The notes under the pieces were generated by a model. It was not told the origin of the DNA, ran no database searches, and saw nothing but the letters and a program-made list of their open reading frames with translations. Below are positions 27,405 to 35,240 of a stretch of 64,000 bases of DNA, piece by piece; within the stretch, counting starts at the first letter, position 1; each line of letters starts with the position of its first letter. The position numbers and the translations under genes were made by a program. The stretch lies in assembly GCA_017304475.1 (NCBI GenBank), contig JAFKKV010000014.1:62001-126000 (forward strand), read 5' to 3'. The stretch is from Hyphomicrobiales bacterium (GTDB lineage Bacteria > Pseudomonadota > Alphaproteobacteria > Rhizobiales > Phreatobacteraceae).

Positions 27405-28613
27405 TCAGCGCAGCAGCGGGCAGGCGCTTTCGGCGATCGGCCGGAAGGCATCCTCGGCGGCAACCCTGGTGACCAGGCTGACCGCGTCCCACGGCGCCGT
27501 GCTCGGATCCGCCGGCCCCTTGGCGCGCATCAGGTACATTTCATGCATCATGCGGCCGTCGCGACGGACCTGCCCCGACGGGGTAAAATTGTCCGAGATT
27601 GTCATCGCGTGCAGGTTCCTCAGCACCGCCGTGGCGCCGTCGGTTTTCGCCGCCTCGATGGCCTTCAGGTAGGAACGGACCGCCGAATAGACGCCGGCAT
27701 GGGCCTGGCCCGGATTGGAACCGCGGCGACGGTTGAATTCGCGGGCGAGCTGGCGCGTGCCGTCGTTGAGGTCCCAGTAGAAGGCATCGATATACTGAAG
27801 GCCCTCCGCATCCTCCCGGCCGAGCGCCAGGATATCGACCATGGTGATGGCCGGGCCGACGATGCGCAGCGTATCGCCCTTGATGCCGAACTCCCGGGCC
27901 TGCTTGACCGCGCGAACGAAGTCGGTGCCGGAATTGGCGAAGACGAGGACATTGGCGCCGGACGCCTGCGCCTGCATGATGAAGGATGAATAGTCGTTGT
28001 TGCCGGTCGGATGCCAGATGGTTCCGACCACCTGGCCGCCGCGCGCGGCGATCGTCTTGGTCATCACCTCGACGAGCGAGCGGCCGAATGCGCTGTCCAT
28101 GCCGATGAAGAACCATTTCGTGCCACCGCTGCCGCTGACCGCGTTCGCCATGGAACGGCCGGTGGCATAGGTGTCATAGGTCCAGTGGATGCCGTTGGGC
28201 GAGCAGCTGTCATTGGTCAGCCGATCCGTGCCGGGTCCGGAGAACAGCACGACCCGGTTCTTTTCCTTGACCAGCTCCTGCACGGCCAAGGCGACCGCCG
28301 AGCTCCCGAGGTCGACGATGGCATCGACCTGTTCGACGTCGAGCCACCGGCGCGCGATGTTCAGGCCGACATCCGGCTTGTTCTGATGGTCGGCGGAGAC
28401 CAGCACGATCGGCACGCCGCCAATGGCGCCGCCGAACTCGTCGATCGCCATTTGCGCGGCGGCCACCGAACCTGCGCCGGTCTGGTGCGAGAACGGCCCC
28501 GACATGTCGGTGAGCACACCGATCTTGATGACATTGTCCGACATCTGGGCCGAGGCCGTTCCCGCCAGCAGGGTGCCGAGCGTCAGGATGCAGGCGTGAA
28601 GAATTCTTTTCAT
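27405..28613 (-). CDS. Periplasmic receptor of the LIV-type ABC transporter (Peripla_BP_6)
   Basis: This 402-residue receptor has a Sec signal peptide (residues 1-22, ending ASA) and two periplasmic-binding lobes (IKIGVLTDMSGPFSHQTG and the later GPAITMVDILALGRED segment). It resembles receptors for aromatic or aliphatic acids, amides and urea more than LivK itself, because it has the long DHQNKPDVGLNIARRW and DLGSSAVALAVQEL stretches of that branch. GGGAGGAAA precedes the ATG. It sits between the SDR and the permease genes, so its ligand should be the substrate of the operon's enzymes. Confidence 0.9.
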   Translation of the reverse strand: MKRILHACILTLGTLLAGTASAQMSDNVIKIGVLTDMSGPFSHQTGAGSVAAAQMAIDEFGGAIGGVPIVLVSADHQNKPDVGLNIARRWLDVEQVDAIVDLGSSAVALAVQELVKEKNRVVLFSGPGTDRLTNDSCSPNGIHWTYDTYATGRSMANAVSGSGGTKWFFIGMDSAFGRSLVEVMTKTIAARGGQVVGTIWHPTGNNDYSSFIMQAQASGANVLVFANSGTDFVRAVKQAREFGIKGDTLRIVGPAITMVDILALGREDAEGLQYIDAFYWDLNDGTRQLAREFNRRRGSNPGQAHAGVYSAVRSYLKAIEAAKTDGATAVLRNLHAMTISDNFTPSGQVRRDGRMMHEMYLMRAKGPADPSTAPWDAVSLVTRVAAEDAFRPIAESACPLLR

Positions 28614-28658
28614 TGTTTCCTCCCGGAATGAATGCTGGATGCAGCGGCCATGAGCCGG

Positions 28659-29429
28659 CTACAGACGTCCTCCGTCGATGACGAAATCGGCGCCGGTGAC
28701 GAAGGCCGCCTCGTCGGAAGCCAGGTAGAGCGCCATGGCCGCGACCTCGTCGGCCCGACCCAGACGCTTCGCCAGGCGGCCCTCGCTCAGACCCGCCATG
28801 ACTTTCTCCTGCTGTGGCCGCGACATGTTCGAAATGAAGGCGCGCGGCATCGGCGTGTCGATCGCACCCGGCAGGATCGAATTCACCCGGATCGGAGCAA
28901 GCTCGATCGCCGCGACCCGCGACATCATCGCAACCGCCGCCTTGGACGCCGAATAGGCGCTCATATTGGCCGTCGGTTTGGTCGCCGCGCCCGACGACAT
29001 GTTGATGATCGCGCCGCTCTCGGCCATCAGCGGCGCCAGGGTCCGCATCAGCAGGAACGGACCGGCGACATTGACCGCCATGAGACGGTCGAGATCGGCG
29101 AGGCTCGTCTCCAGGAGCGGCTTGCCGACCATCGCGCCGGCATTGTTGACCAGGATATCGAGCCGGCCCCAGATCGCCTTGACGTGATCGCCGAAGCGGG
29201 CGACCGCACCCTCCGAGGTCACATCCAGGTCATAGGGGAGGCAACGCTGCGCGACCTCGTCCTGGCCATCGCCCGCCCCGCCGCCGAACATCCCGTCATC
29301 GGCGCCGATATCCGCGCCGATCACCGTTGCGCCCTCGCGGGCGAAACGCCTGCAAATCGCCATGCCGATGCCGCCGCGGGCGCCGGTGACCACGACGGTC
29401 TTGCCACTGAGGGCCTGTCTGCTCTGCAT
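28659..29429 (-). CDS. Short-chain dehydrogenase/reductase (SDR)
   Basis: This 256-residue Rossmann oxidoreductase has the cofactor motif TGARGGIG, the NNAG structural motif and a YSASK catalytic pair, with Ser in the MSSGAA segment. The ADIGADD segment after the second strand places an acidic residue where NAD(H)-preferring SDRs have one. The start is probably the ATG at 29429, with a GTG at 29438 as an alternative. It lies 15 bases after the monooxygenase gene, so it probably oxidises or reduces an alcohol/ketone intermediate of the same pathway. Confidence 0.9.
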   Translation of the reverse strand: MQSRQALSGKTVVVTGARGGIGMAICRRFAREGATVIGADIGADDGMFGGGAGDGQDEVAQRCLPYDLDVTSEGAVARFGDHVKAIWGRLDILVNNAGAMVGKPLLETSLADLDRLMAVNVAGPFLLMRTLAPLMAESGAIINMSSGAATKPTANMSAYSASKAAVAMMSRVAAIELAPIRVNSILPGAIDTPMPRAFISNMSRPQQEKVMAGLSEGRLAKRLGRADEVAAMALYLASDEAAFVTGADFVIDGGRL

Positions 29430-29444
29430 CACCAACACCCCCGC

Positions 29445-30563
29445 TCAATGCCTCAGACCGCTTTGCTTCAGCAACGGCATCACTCTGTCGCGGAAATGTT
29501 CGAGCTCGGAAGCGTAGTCGACGAAATACATCACCAGGCCGTGGACGCCGCGCCGGGCATAGTCGTTCATCTGATCGACGATCTGTTCGGGCGTGCCGAT
29601 CAGCGGGTGCGTGCCGTAGCCCGCCACGAACCGGCGCGCACGCTCTTCGAAACCCTGTTTGAACGAACCGCTTTCGATGCCGAGCGTCGCCATCATGCTG
29701 CGCGCCGCTTCCCAGTCGCCATGATCGAGAATGCTCTGAAACGCCGCCTGGGCCTCCGCCTCGGTGTCGCGGCAGACCACCAGCGCCGAGCACATCAGCG
29801 CGACGTCGCGGTCATATTCCTTGTCGGCGCGCTCCTTGACGCTCAGCAACCGCTCGATGTCGTCGGGACGCGACGGCGATCCGAAGCTGATGTCGACATT
29901 ACGCGCGGTGAACTCGATGCCGGCCGGCGACGTGCCGGCATTGACCAGAACCGGGCCGGGCCGCTGCAGCGGCTTGGGGCTCGATTCCAGGCCTGCCAGG
30001 TCGAAATATTGGCTCTTGAAGTCAAACGGCTCACGGTCGGTCCAGAGCCGCTTGACCACGTCGAGCCATTCCTCGCCGTAGCGGTAGCGGTCGTCATGCT
30101 CACGCAGGCCGGTGCCGAACATGGCCATTTCCGAACGAAACCAGCCCATCACGACATTGAGGCCGAACCGTCCGTTCGAGATGTGATCGATGGTCGCGGC
30201 CTGCTTGGCCGCAACGACGGGATGGGTGAGACCGACATGGGAGGTCGCGAAACACATGATCCTGTCGGTTGCCTCGGCCATGCCGGCAGCCCAGGTATAG
30301 ACGTCGAAATTGGTGCCGTTATGGTTGGACTGGCCACCCTGGCCCTTCCATCGGCCGATCGGCAAGGCCACTTCCAGGCCCATCCTGTCGGCGATCTGGA
30401 CGATCCGGCGGTTCTGCTGCCACGACATCTGGTGCTCGGTCGGCAAGGTCGTAATGACGCTGCCGCCGCTGCAGTTCATGGCGAAGACGCCGAGCTTGAG
30501 CTTCTGATCATTGAAGATCGGAATGTTCTGGCGCCGGTATTCGCGCAATTCTTCGCGGTTCAT
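29445..30563 (-). CDS. LLM-class flavin-dependent monooxygenase (RutA/SfnG-like)
   Basis: This 372-residue TIM-barrel enzyme is of the bacterial luciferase class and uses free reduced FMN. Family blocks include QMSWQQNRRIVQIADRMGLE, AAKQAATIDHISNGRFGLNV followed by VMGWFRSEMAMFG, EHDDRYRYGEEWLDVVKRLW and LIGTPEQIVDQM. These resemble pyrimidine oxygenase RutA and dimethylsulfone monooxygenase SfnG, enzymes that cleave C-N or C-S bonds by flavin N5-type oxygen chemistry. The start at 30563 has GGAGCC upstream. The FMN reductase at 22425 is its likely partner. The substrate cannot be inferred from the family. Confidence 0.88.
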   Translation of the reverse strand: MNREELREYRRQNIPIFNDQKLKLGVFAMNCSGGSVITTLPTEHQMSWQQNRRIVQIADRMGLEVALPIGRWKGQGGQSNHNGTNFDVYTWAAGMAEATDRIMCFATSHVGLTHPVVAAKQAATIDHISNGRFGLNVVMGWFRSEMAMFGTGLREHDDRYRYGEEWLDVVKRLWTDREPFDFKSQYFDLAGLESSPKPLQRPGPVLVNAGTSPAGIEFTARNVDISFGSPSRPDDIERLLSVKERADKEYDRDVALMCSALVVCRDTEAEAQAAFQSILDHGDWEAARSMMATLGIESGSFKQGFEERARRFVAGYGTHPLIGTPEQIVDQMNDYARRGVHGLVMYFVDYASELEHFRDRVMPLLKQSGLRH

Positions 30564-30576
30564 GGATCTGGCTCCG

Positions 30577-30603
30577 GGCCGTCCGCCATAAGGCCGGACG
30601 GCC
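30577..30603 (-). terminator. Intercistronic hairpin after the isochorismatase-fold gene
   Basis: A perfect 9-bp stem GGCCGTCCG / CGGACGGCC with a 9-base loop fills the 52-base gap between the first two operon genes. No T run follows; it may protect the message or lower downstream expression. Confidence 0.45.
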
Positions 30604-30615
30604 GCATTGGGGGCG

Positions 30616-31194
30616 TCAGTCGAACGACACGGCGTCGGAGGTCGTGATCGCCGCGAAGCGGCCGAGCACGGCGATCGAGTCGTCATGATCCCGCGCGGTT
30701 GCCGCCGCGCAGCAATCCTCGATGACGACGCAGACATAGTCTCGGTCGTGAGCCTCGCGGATGCCGGCCTGCACGACGGCGGCCGTCGATACGCCCGACA
30801 TGAACAGGCGCGTGATGCCGTGAGCGCGCAGGAAGACCTCGAGATTCGTGCCGTAGAACGGGCTGACCCGGTGCTTGGTGACCAGGAGGTCCGTCTCGCG
30901 GCGGTCGAGATCGGGATGGATCTCGGTTCCCCAGGAGTCCAGTTTGAAAATCCCGTATTTCCGGGCCGCGCTGAACATCGGCGAGGTCGACGGGCATTCA
31001 CGGTAGTCGCTGGAGAAACCGACCCGGACGAAGACGACCGGCACGCCGGCCGCCCGCGCCTTTTCGATCACCGCCGCCGTCCTGGCCAGGACATCGCGGC
31101 TGCGGACCTGCTCACCGAGCGGTCCGGCGCCATTCGGCCCGTCCTTGTGGACCAGATCGTTTTGCAGATCGAGAACGAGATAGGCTGACGACAT
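30616..31194 (-). CDS. Isochorismatase-fold hydrolase lacking the nucleophilic cysteine
   Basis: This 192-residue protein has the isochorismatase-like hydrolase fold: D9 in LVLDLQNDLV and K107 in VTKHRVSPFYGT match two members of the catalytic triad, and the GVSTAAVVQAGIREA helix follows. The residue at the usual Cys position is Val140. It therefore cannot act as an ordinary cysteine amidase; it might use a non-covalent, isochorismatase-like mechanism, or belong to the known Val-containing subgroup of uncertain function. It is the first gene of the catabolic operon and divergent from iclR. GGAAG precedes the start. Confidence 0.85.
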   Translation of the reverse strand: MSSAYLVLDLQNDLVHKDGPNGAGPLGEQVRSRDVLARTAAVIEKARAAGVPVVFVRVGFSSDYRECPSTSPMFSAARKYGIFKLDSWGTEIHPDLDRRETDLLVTKHRVSPFYGTNLEVFLRAHGITRLFMSGVSTAAVVQAGIREAHDRDYVCVVIEDCCAAATARDHDDSIAVLGRFAAITTSDAVSFD

Positions 31195-31451
31195 CGGAGT
31201 GACTTCCTTTTTTGGCGCAGCCGAACACCCCGCGTCTGTTGCGCGGCCGGTGGAGCTGACGGTTTGCGGTGGGGCGGACGGGTGCGGACGGCAGCGGCGC
31301 CGTGATCAGCCCGTGGCCCGATTTTTGGTTGCCCGGGACGATCCCGCACGCCTGGAGCGGCGGCACGGCTGGCTGGGCCTCGCGACGATCGAGGCGCCCT
31401 GACGGCTTGGAACGGCGTTTCCCGGATGAAGAGTCATAAAGCGCTCTTTTT

Positions 31452-31466
31452 TGGAATTGATTTCCA
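31452..31466. promoter_or_regulatory. IclR-type operator candidate, copy 1
   Basis: The perfect inverted repeat TGGAA-N5-TTCCA sits in the wider context TTGGAAT-TGA-TTTCCAT (31451-31467). Its size and symmetry fit IclR-family sites. It lies 258 bases before the first catabolic gene. Confidence 0.65.
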
Positions 31467-31635
31467 TTATTTCTGATCGCCGTCAGCGATCTTGTCAAGC
31501 CCTTTGGCCGGAAACGGCCCGAGCCAATATGAGCGCCAGCGGCATGTGCGAAATTTAAGGCGCAATATCAAATTGTTAGACGATCACAGGCACGCCGCTT
31601 CCATTGCGGCAAAGGCCTGGATTTGCAGCGAATAT

Positions 31636-31650
31636 TGGAATACATTTCCA
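31636..31650. promoter_or_regulatory. IclR-type operator candidate, copy 2
   Basis: The same 15-bp palindrome TGGAA-N5-TTCCA occurs in the context TTGGAAT-ACA-TTTCCAT (31635-31651), 184 bases from copy 1 and 49 bases before the iclR start. It is placed for autoregulation. Confidence 0.65.
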
Positions 31651-31699
31651 TCTCGCCGGGCGAATGCGCCGGGCATCTGCCAACCGCAAGATCACTTTC

Positions 31700-32542
31700 A
31701 TGGCCATCAAGAGCAGCACGCCGCCCACCACGCGATCGAAGGTCCGTCAGGGCGGAAGTGGCAACGACCTGACCGGCGACAATGCGGACGACAGCCAGGT
31801 CATCGCGGCGCTGGCGCGTGGGCTGGAGGTGCTAGGCGCGTTTCACCTGGGCGACCGGCAGCTCGGCAATCACGAGCTGGCCACTCGGACCGGACTTCCC
31901 AAGGCGACCGTCTCGCGCATCACCTTCACGCTCGCCAAGAGCGGCTTCCTGTCGTTCGATCAAAGGCAGCGGATGTATCATCTGGGGCCCAAGGCCCTGA
32001 ACCTCGGCTTCGTCGCCCGGGCCGACGCGGATATTCGCGGCAATCTCCGCCCCATGATGCAGCAGTTCGCCAACGAGACCGGGCTGAATATCGGGCTCGG
32101 CGTCCGCGACAAGGACTCGATGCTCTATATCGACACCTGGGAGGGAACCGCGCTGGTGGGCCTGAAGGTCTATCCCGGTTTCCGCATTCCCTTTTTCACC
32201 ACCGCGATGGGGCGCGCCTACCTGGCGGCGCTCACTCCGGGAGAGCTGCAGATCCAGCTGGGCGAGCTCGCCCGGCAAATGGTCAATGATGGCCTGTCCA
32301 AGGAGGACGTGGACAAGCAGATCGACCACTACCAGCAATATGGCTTTTCGATCAGCCTCGGCGACTGGGTCGAGGACATCGGCACCATCGCGGTGCCGTT
32401 CAGCCGTCCCGACCGGCGGCAGATCTATGTCATCAGCGTCGGCGGCCCGATCTACCGCATGACGCGGTCGGTCATCTATGACGAACTCGGCCCGCGCTTG
32501 ATCGCATTTCGCAACAGCATCGAGAGCAGCACGATATTCTAG
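31700..32542 (+). CDS. IclR-family transcriptional regulator
   Basis: This 280-residue regulator has an N-terminal winged helix-turn-helix (ALARGLEVLGAFHLGDRQLGNHELATRTGLPKATVSRITFTLAKSGFL, residues about 36-85) and a C-terminal IclR effector domain (LGPKALNLGFVARADADIRGNLRPMMQQ). It has a polar 30-residue N-terminal tail. It is divergent from the 12-gene catabolic operon. The two TGGAA-N5-TTCCA palindromes between them are the likely binding sites, and a pathway substrate or intermediate is the likely effector. The ATG at 31700 is chosen because upstream sequence does not resemble the family. Confidence 0.93.
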   Translation: MAIKSSTPPTTRSKVRQGGSGNDLTGDNADDSQVIAALARGLEVLGAFHLGDRQLGNHELATRTGLPKATVSRITFTLAKSGFLSFDQRQRMYHLGPKALNLGFVARADADIRGNLRPMMQQFANETGLNIGLGVRDKDSMLYIDTWEGTALVGLKVYPGFRIPFFTTAMGRAYLAALTPGELQIQLGELARQMVNDGLSKEDVDKQIDHYQQYGFSISLGDWVEDIGTIAVPFSRPDRRQIYVISVGGPIYRMTRSVIYDELGPRLIAFRNSIESSTIF

Positions 32543-32564
32543 CCGGCAGAGCCGGGCCCGAACG

Positions 32565-32924
32565 TCAGTCCTGGTCCTTGTGCACGAGAATGTTGACGAG
32601 CTTGCCGAGCGGATCGCGCACATAGAAGCGCCTGACGCCCCAGGGCTCGTCGGCCGGCCCATAGACGATCGGAACGCCCGCGCCCCGCATCCGGTCGAGC
32701 GCCGCGTCGAGATCGTCGACCTCGATCGACAGGTCCGGCACCGGCGTGCCGGAACCGCCCTGCGAGGCGAAGCTGACCTGCACGTTCATCGGGCGGTCGG
32801 CGCCATAGGTCGCGATCCAGCCGTGATCCATGAGCAGGTCGAGGCCGAGCAGGTCCTGGTAGAAGCGCCTGGCGGCGGCGACATCCGCCGTCGCGATATT
32901 GGCGACGATCCGTTTGACTTTCAT
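32565..32924 (-). CDS. VOC-superfamily (glyoxalase-like) protein
   Basis: This 119-residue single-domain vicinal-oxygen-chelate protein has the fold's repeats: VKRIVANIATADVAAARRFYQDLLGLDLLMD, then DLSIEVDDLDAALDRMRGAGVPIVYGP, then RRFYVRDPLGKLVNIL. Members serve as lyases, dioxygenases or resistance and binding proteins. The His position of the first strand is Asn here, and the C-terminal acidic ligand is also not obvious, so a metal-free binding role is possible. It converges with iclR and shows no pathway link by itself. Confidence 0.82.
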   Translation of the reverse strand: MKVKRIVANIATADVAAARRFYQDLLGLDLLMDHGWIATYGADRPMNVQVSFASQGGSGTPVPDLSIEVDDLDAALDRMRGAGVPIVYGPADEPWGVRRFYVRDPLGKLVNILVHKDQD

Positions 32925-32974
32925 GCCCAGCCTTTCGCATGGCCGCGGAGACCCGAGACCGGCCGGCCTCGGGA

Positions 32975-34747
32975 TCAGGCGGCCGCAGGCCCCGCCGCCT
33001 GGCCTTCGGCGGGCGCCCCCGTCCCCTTGGCGGCATGGTCCAGGATACCCTTGGCGATCTCGCGTTCGCCCATGATCACGACATCCGCGCCATGTCCGGT
33101 CAGATGCTCGACCTCGGCATCGAAATGAGCCCGCGCGATCACCCTGATTCCCGGATTGACCGCCTTGGTCTTGTCGATGATCTGGCCGGCCTCGAAGGCG
33201 TTCGGAATGGCCAGGATCAGCCTGGCGGCCCCGGCCACATTGGCGGCTTTGAGGATATCGCTGCGGGCCGCATTGCCGGCGATCGTCTCGATCGCCTCGT
33301 CATGCAGGCGTGCCACCAGCTTGTCGGCATCCTCGATGACCAGGAAGGGTTGGCCTTGCTGCTTCAGTCCGGCCCCGACCAGGCTGCCGACCCGGCCGTA
33401 ACCGACCAGGATGGTATGGCCGGTCAGCGCCGTGGTCTCTGGAACGTCGTCGTCGGCATGAGCGGAGGCAGCCGCCCCCGCGGCCGGTCCGCCGGCCGGC
33501 GCCGTGGCGTCCGGCTGAGCGCCGTCCTTGCGATCGGACCGCCCCTTGAGCCAGCCGACCGCCGCGAAGGCGACCGGATTGAGCAGGATCGACAGAATCG
33601 CGCCGGCGAGGATCAGGTCGCGCCCACGCTCCGGCAGAAGCTTCAGCTGGACACCGAGCTCGGCCAGGATGAACGAGAATTCGCCGATCTGCGCCAGGCT
33701 CGCCGAAATGATCAGCGCGGTGGCCGCGGGGTAACCGAAGGCGAGCACGATCAGGAAGGCGGCGACCGACTTGCCGATCACGATGATGAACAGCGTCGCC
33801 AGGACCGCGCCGGAATCGGCGACCAGGTTGACCGGCGAGACGAGCATGCCGACGGACACGAAGAACAGCACCGAAAAGGCGTCGCGCAGCGGCAGCGACT
33901 CTTCCGCCGCACGGTGGCTCAGCGGCGACTCGCTCATGATCATGCCGGCGAAGAAGGCGCCCAGCGCGAAGGACACGCCGAACAGCTTGGCCGCGCCGAA
34001 GGCGACGCCGAGCGCGATCGACAGCACAGCGAGCCTGAACAATTCGCGCGAACCGGTATGCGCGACATAATGCAGGATCCACGGGATGATCCGCCGCCCG
34101 ACCACCAGCATGAGCCCGACGAAACCGGCGACCTTGACGACGGTCAGCGCGATGGTGCCGGCGACGCCGAGGCCGAGATAGGCGGTCAGCGGATCGGCCG
34201 CGGCCATCTGGCTGGTGCCGCCGAGCAGACCCGACAGCGCCGGCAGCAGCACCAGCGCCAGCACCATGGCGAGATCCTCGACGATCAGCCAGCCGACCGC
34301 GATCCGGCCTCTTTCGGTATCGATCAGCCGGCGCTCCTGCATGGCGCGCAGCAGCACCACCGTGCTGGCGACCGACAGCGCCAGGCCGAATACCAGGCCG
34401 GCGCCGAAGCTCCAGCCGAGCAGCCAGGCGAGCCCCGCCCCCATGGCGGTCGCCACCGCGATCTGCACCACGGCGCCGGGCAGCGCGATGGCGCGCACCG
34501 ACAGGAGGTCCTTCAGCGAGAAATGCAGGCCGACGCCGAACATCAGCAGGATGACGCCCATCTCGGCCAGTTCCGGCGCGAGTTTCTGATCGGCGACGAA
34601 ACCCGGCGTATGCGGCCCGACCAGCACGCCGGCCAGGAGATAGCCGACCAAAGGCGGCACGCGAAACCGGTTGGCTATCGCGCCGAAGACGAAGGCCAGT
34701 CCGAGACCCATGACGATGGTGGCGATCAGCGGCGTGTCATGAGGCAT
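32975..34747 (-). CDS. Kef/YbaL-type monovalent cation:proton antiporter with RCK domain
   Basis: This 590-residue CPA2 transporter has an N-terminal membrane domain of about 12 segments (PPLVGYLLAGVLVGPHTPGFV, GVGLHFSLKDLL, IVEDLAMVLALVLLPALSG) and a C-terminal TrkA-N/RCK domain beginning ILVGYGRVGSLVGAGLKQQG near residue 425, joined by an Ala/Pro-rich linker. Such proteins exchange K+ or Na+ for protons and respond to NAD(H) or glutathione adducts. The order and length resemble YbaL. The start at 34747 (MPHDTPLIATIV) is taken from the family N-terminus. Confidence 0.93.
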   Translation of the reverse strand: MPHDTPLIATIVMGLGLAFVFGAIANRFRVPPLVGYLLAGVLVGPHTPGFVADQKLAPELAEMGVILLMFGVGLHFSLKDLLSVRAIALPGAVVQIAVATAMGAGLAWLLGWSFGAGLVFGLALSVASTVVLLRAMQERRLIDTERGRIAVGWLIVEDLAMVLALVLLPALSGLLGGTSQMAAADPLTAYLGLGVAGTIALTVVKVAGFVGLMLVVGRRIIPWILHYVAHTGSRELFRLAVLSIALGVAFGAAKLFGVSFALGAFFAGMIMSESPLSHRAAEESLPLRDAFSVLFFVSVGMLVSPVNLVADSGAVLATLFIIVIGKSVAAFLIVLAFGYPAATALIISASLAQIGEFSFILAELGVQLKLLPERGRDLILAGAILSILLNPVAFAAVGWLKGRSDRKDGAQPDATAPAGGPAAGAAASAHADDDVPETTALTGHTILVGYGRVGSLVGAGLKQQGQPFLVIEDADKLVARLHDEAIETIAGNAARSDILKAANVAGAARLILAIPNAFEAGQIIDKTKAVNPGIRVIARAHFDAEVEHLTGHGADVVIMGEREIAKGILDHAAKGTGAPAEGQAAGPAAA

Positions 34748-34805
34748 GGGCTGGCGACGGCCTTTCCGAACGAGCGGTTGCGAGGGCTGGATAGTTTGGC
34801 TGATT

Positions 34806-34822
34806 TCAACCAATATGGTTGA
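34806..34822. promoter_or_regulatory. Inverted repeat TCAACC-N5-GGTTGA between the antiporter and XRE genes
   Basis: A perfect 6-bp inverted repeat with a 5-base AT centre lies 59 bases before the antiporter start and about 75 bases before the XRE gene start. TTGACA overlaps its right arm (34819-34824) and could be a -35 box toward the XRE gene, although no good -10 follows. The small XRE regulator is a natural candidate binder. Confidence 0.45.
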
Positions 34823-34853
34823 CACCCTCCGGTTTACGCAAGGCCAAAGGCTA

Positions 34854-34904
34854 GGCGATCTCGTGTTTTTGGCGATCTCGTGATTTTGGCGATCCCATGA
34901 TTTT
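34854..34904 (+). repeat. Three perfect 17-bp tandem units spanning the XRE gene start codon
   Basis: Units at 34854-34870 (GGCGATCTCGTGTTTTT), 34871-34887 (GGCGATCTCGTGATTTT) and 34888-34904 (GGCGATCCCATGATTTT) abut without spacing. The third unit contains the ATG of the XRE gene where the other two have GTG. This suggests a recent duplication and may serve as a multi-copy operator or affect initiation. Confidence 0.8.
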
Positions 34905-35133
34905 GTTGCCTGAACAGTGCCGGGCCGCCCGCGCCCTGCTGGACTGGTCCCAGGAGCGCCTCGCCAGCCTCGCCGATGTCTCGCGCAGCACCATTCGCGG
35001 CTTCGAGGGCGGCCACCACGACCTGCACGCCACCACCGAGGCGCAGATCGTCAAGACCTTCGAGGCCGCCGGGATCAGGCTGCTGCCCGATGGCGAGAAC
35101 GGGCCTGGTGTCCGGCTGAAACGTCCCAAATAG
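34897..35133 (+). CDS. Small XRE-family helix-turn-helix regulator
   Basis: This 78-residue single-domain protein has an XRE/Cro-type helix-turn-helix (CRAARALLDWSQERLASLADVSRSTIRGFEGG, residues about 8-40) and a short tail ending VRLKRPK. It is typical of small alphaproteobacterial regulators that follow the pattern CRAARALLxWSQ. The start codon lies in the third copy of a 17-bp tandem repeat. It is divergent from the antiporter and upstream of mntH, but its target is not known. No strong Shine-Dalgarno is seen. Confidence 0.85.
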   Translation: MILLPEQCRAARALLDWSQERLASLADVSRSTIRGFEGGHHDLHATTEAQIVKTFEAAGIRLLPDGENGPGVRLKRPK

Positions 35134-35240
35134 CTGGAATCGAACACGAAATGCCGACCGGAGCGGCGGCGCGCGACGCCCTCCCCGGGCCTTCCATGGG
35201 GCTTTCGCACCGGTCATGAGCGAGGCGCGCGGGAGCCTTG

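Larger units (their letters stand above)
31195..31699. other. 505-bp divergent control region of the catabolic operon and its IclR regulator
   Basis: No supported gene is seen. The half nearest the isochorismatase-fold gene is GC-rich with weak open frames only, and the half nearest iclR is AT-rich. The two identical palindromes described separately (31452-31466 and 31636-31650) are its outstanding feature. The long untranslated part in front of the hydrolase gene (about 240 bases from the first palindrome) leaves room for a leader RNA or a distal promoter. Confidence 0.6.

Noticed and set aside
31199..31402. A 67-codon plus-strand frame in the iclR divergent region.
   Set aside because: Arg/Ala/Gly-rich random composition and no ribosome-binding site.
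32939..34822. A 627-codon Gln/His/Arg-rich frame antisense to the Kef-type antiporter.
   Set aside because: Composition typical of an antisense of hydrophobic membrane-protein codons; no ribosome-binding site.
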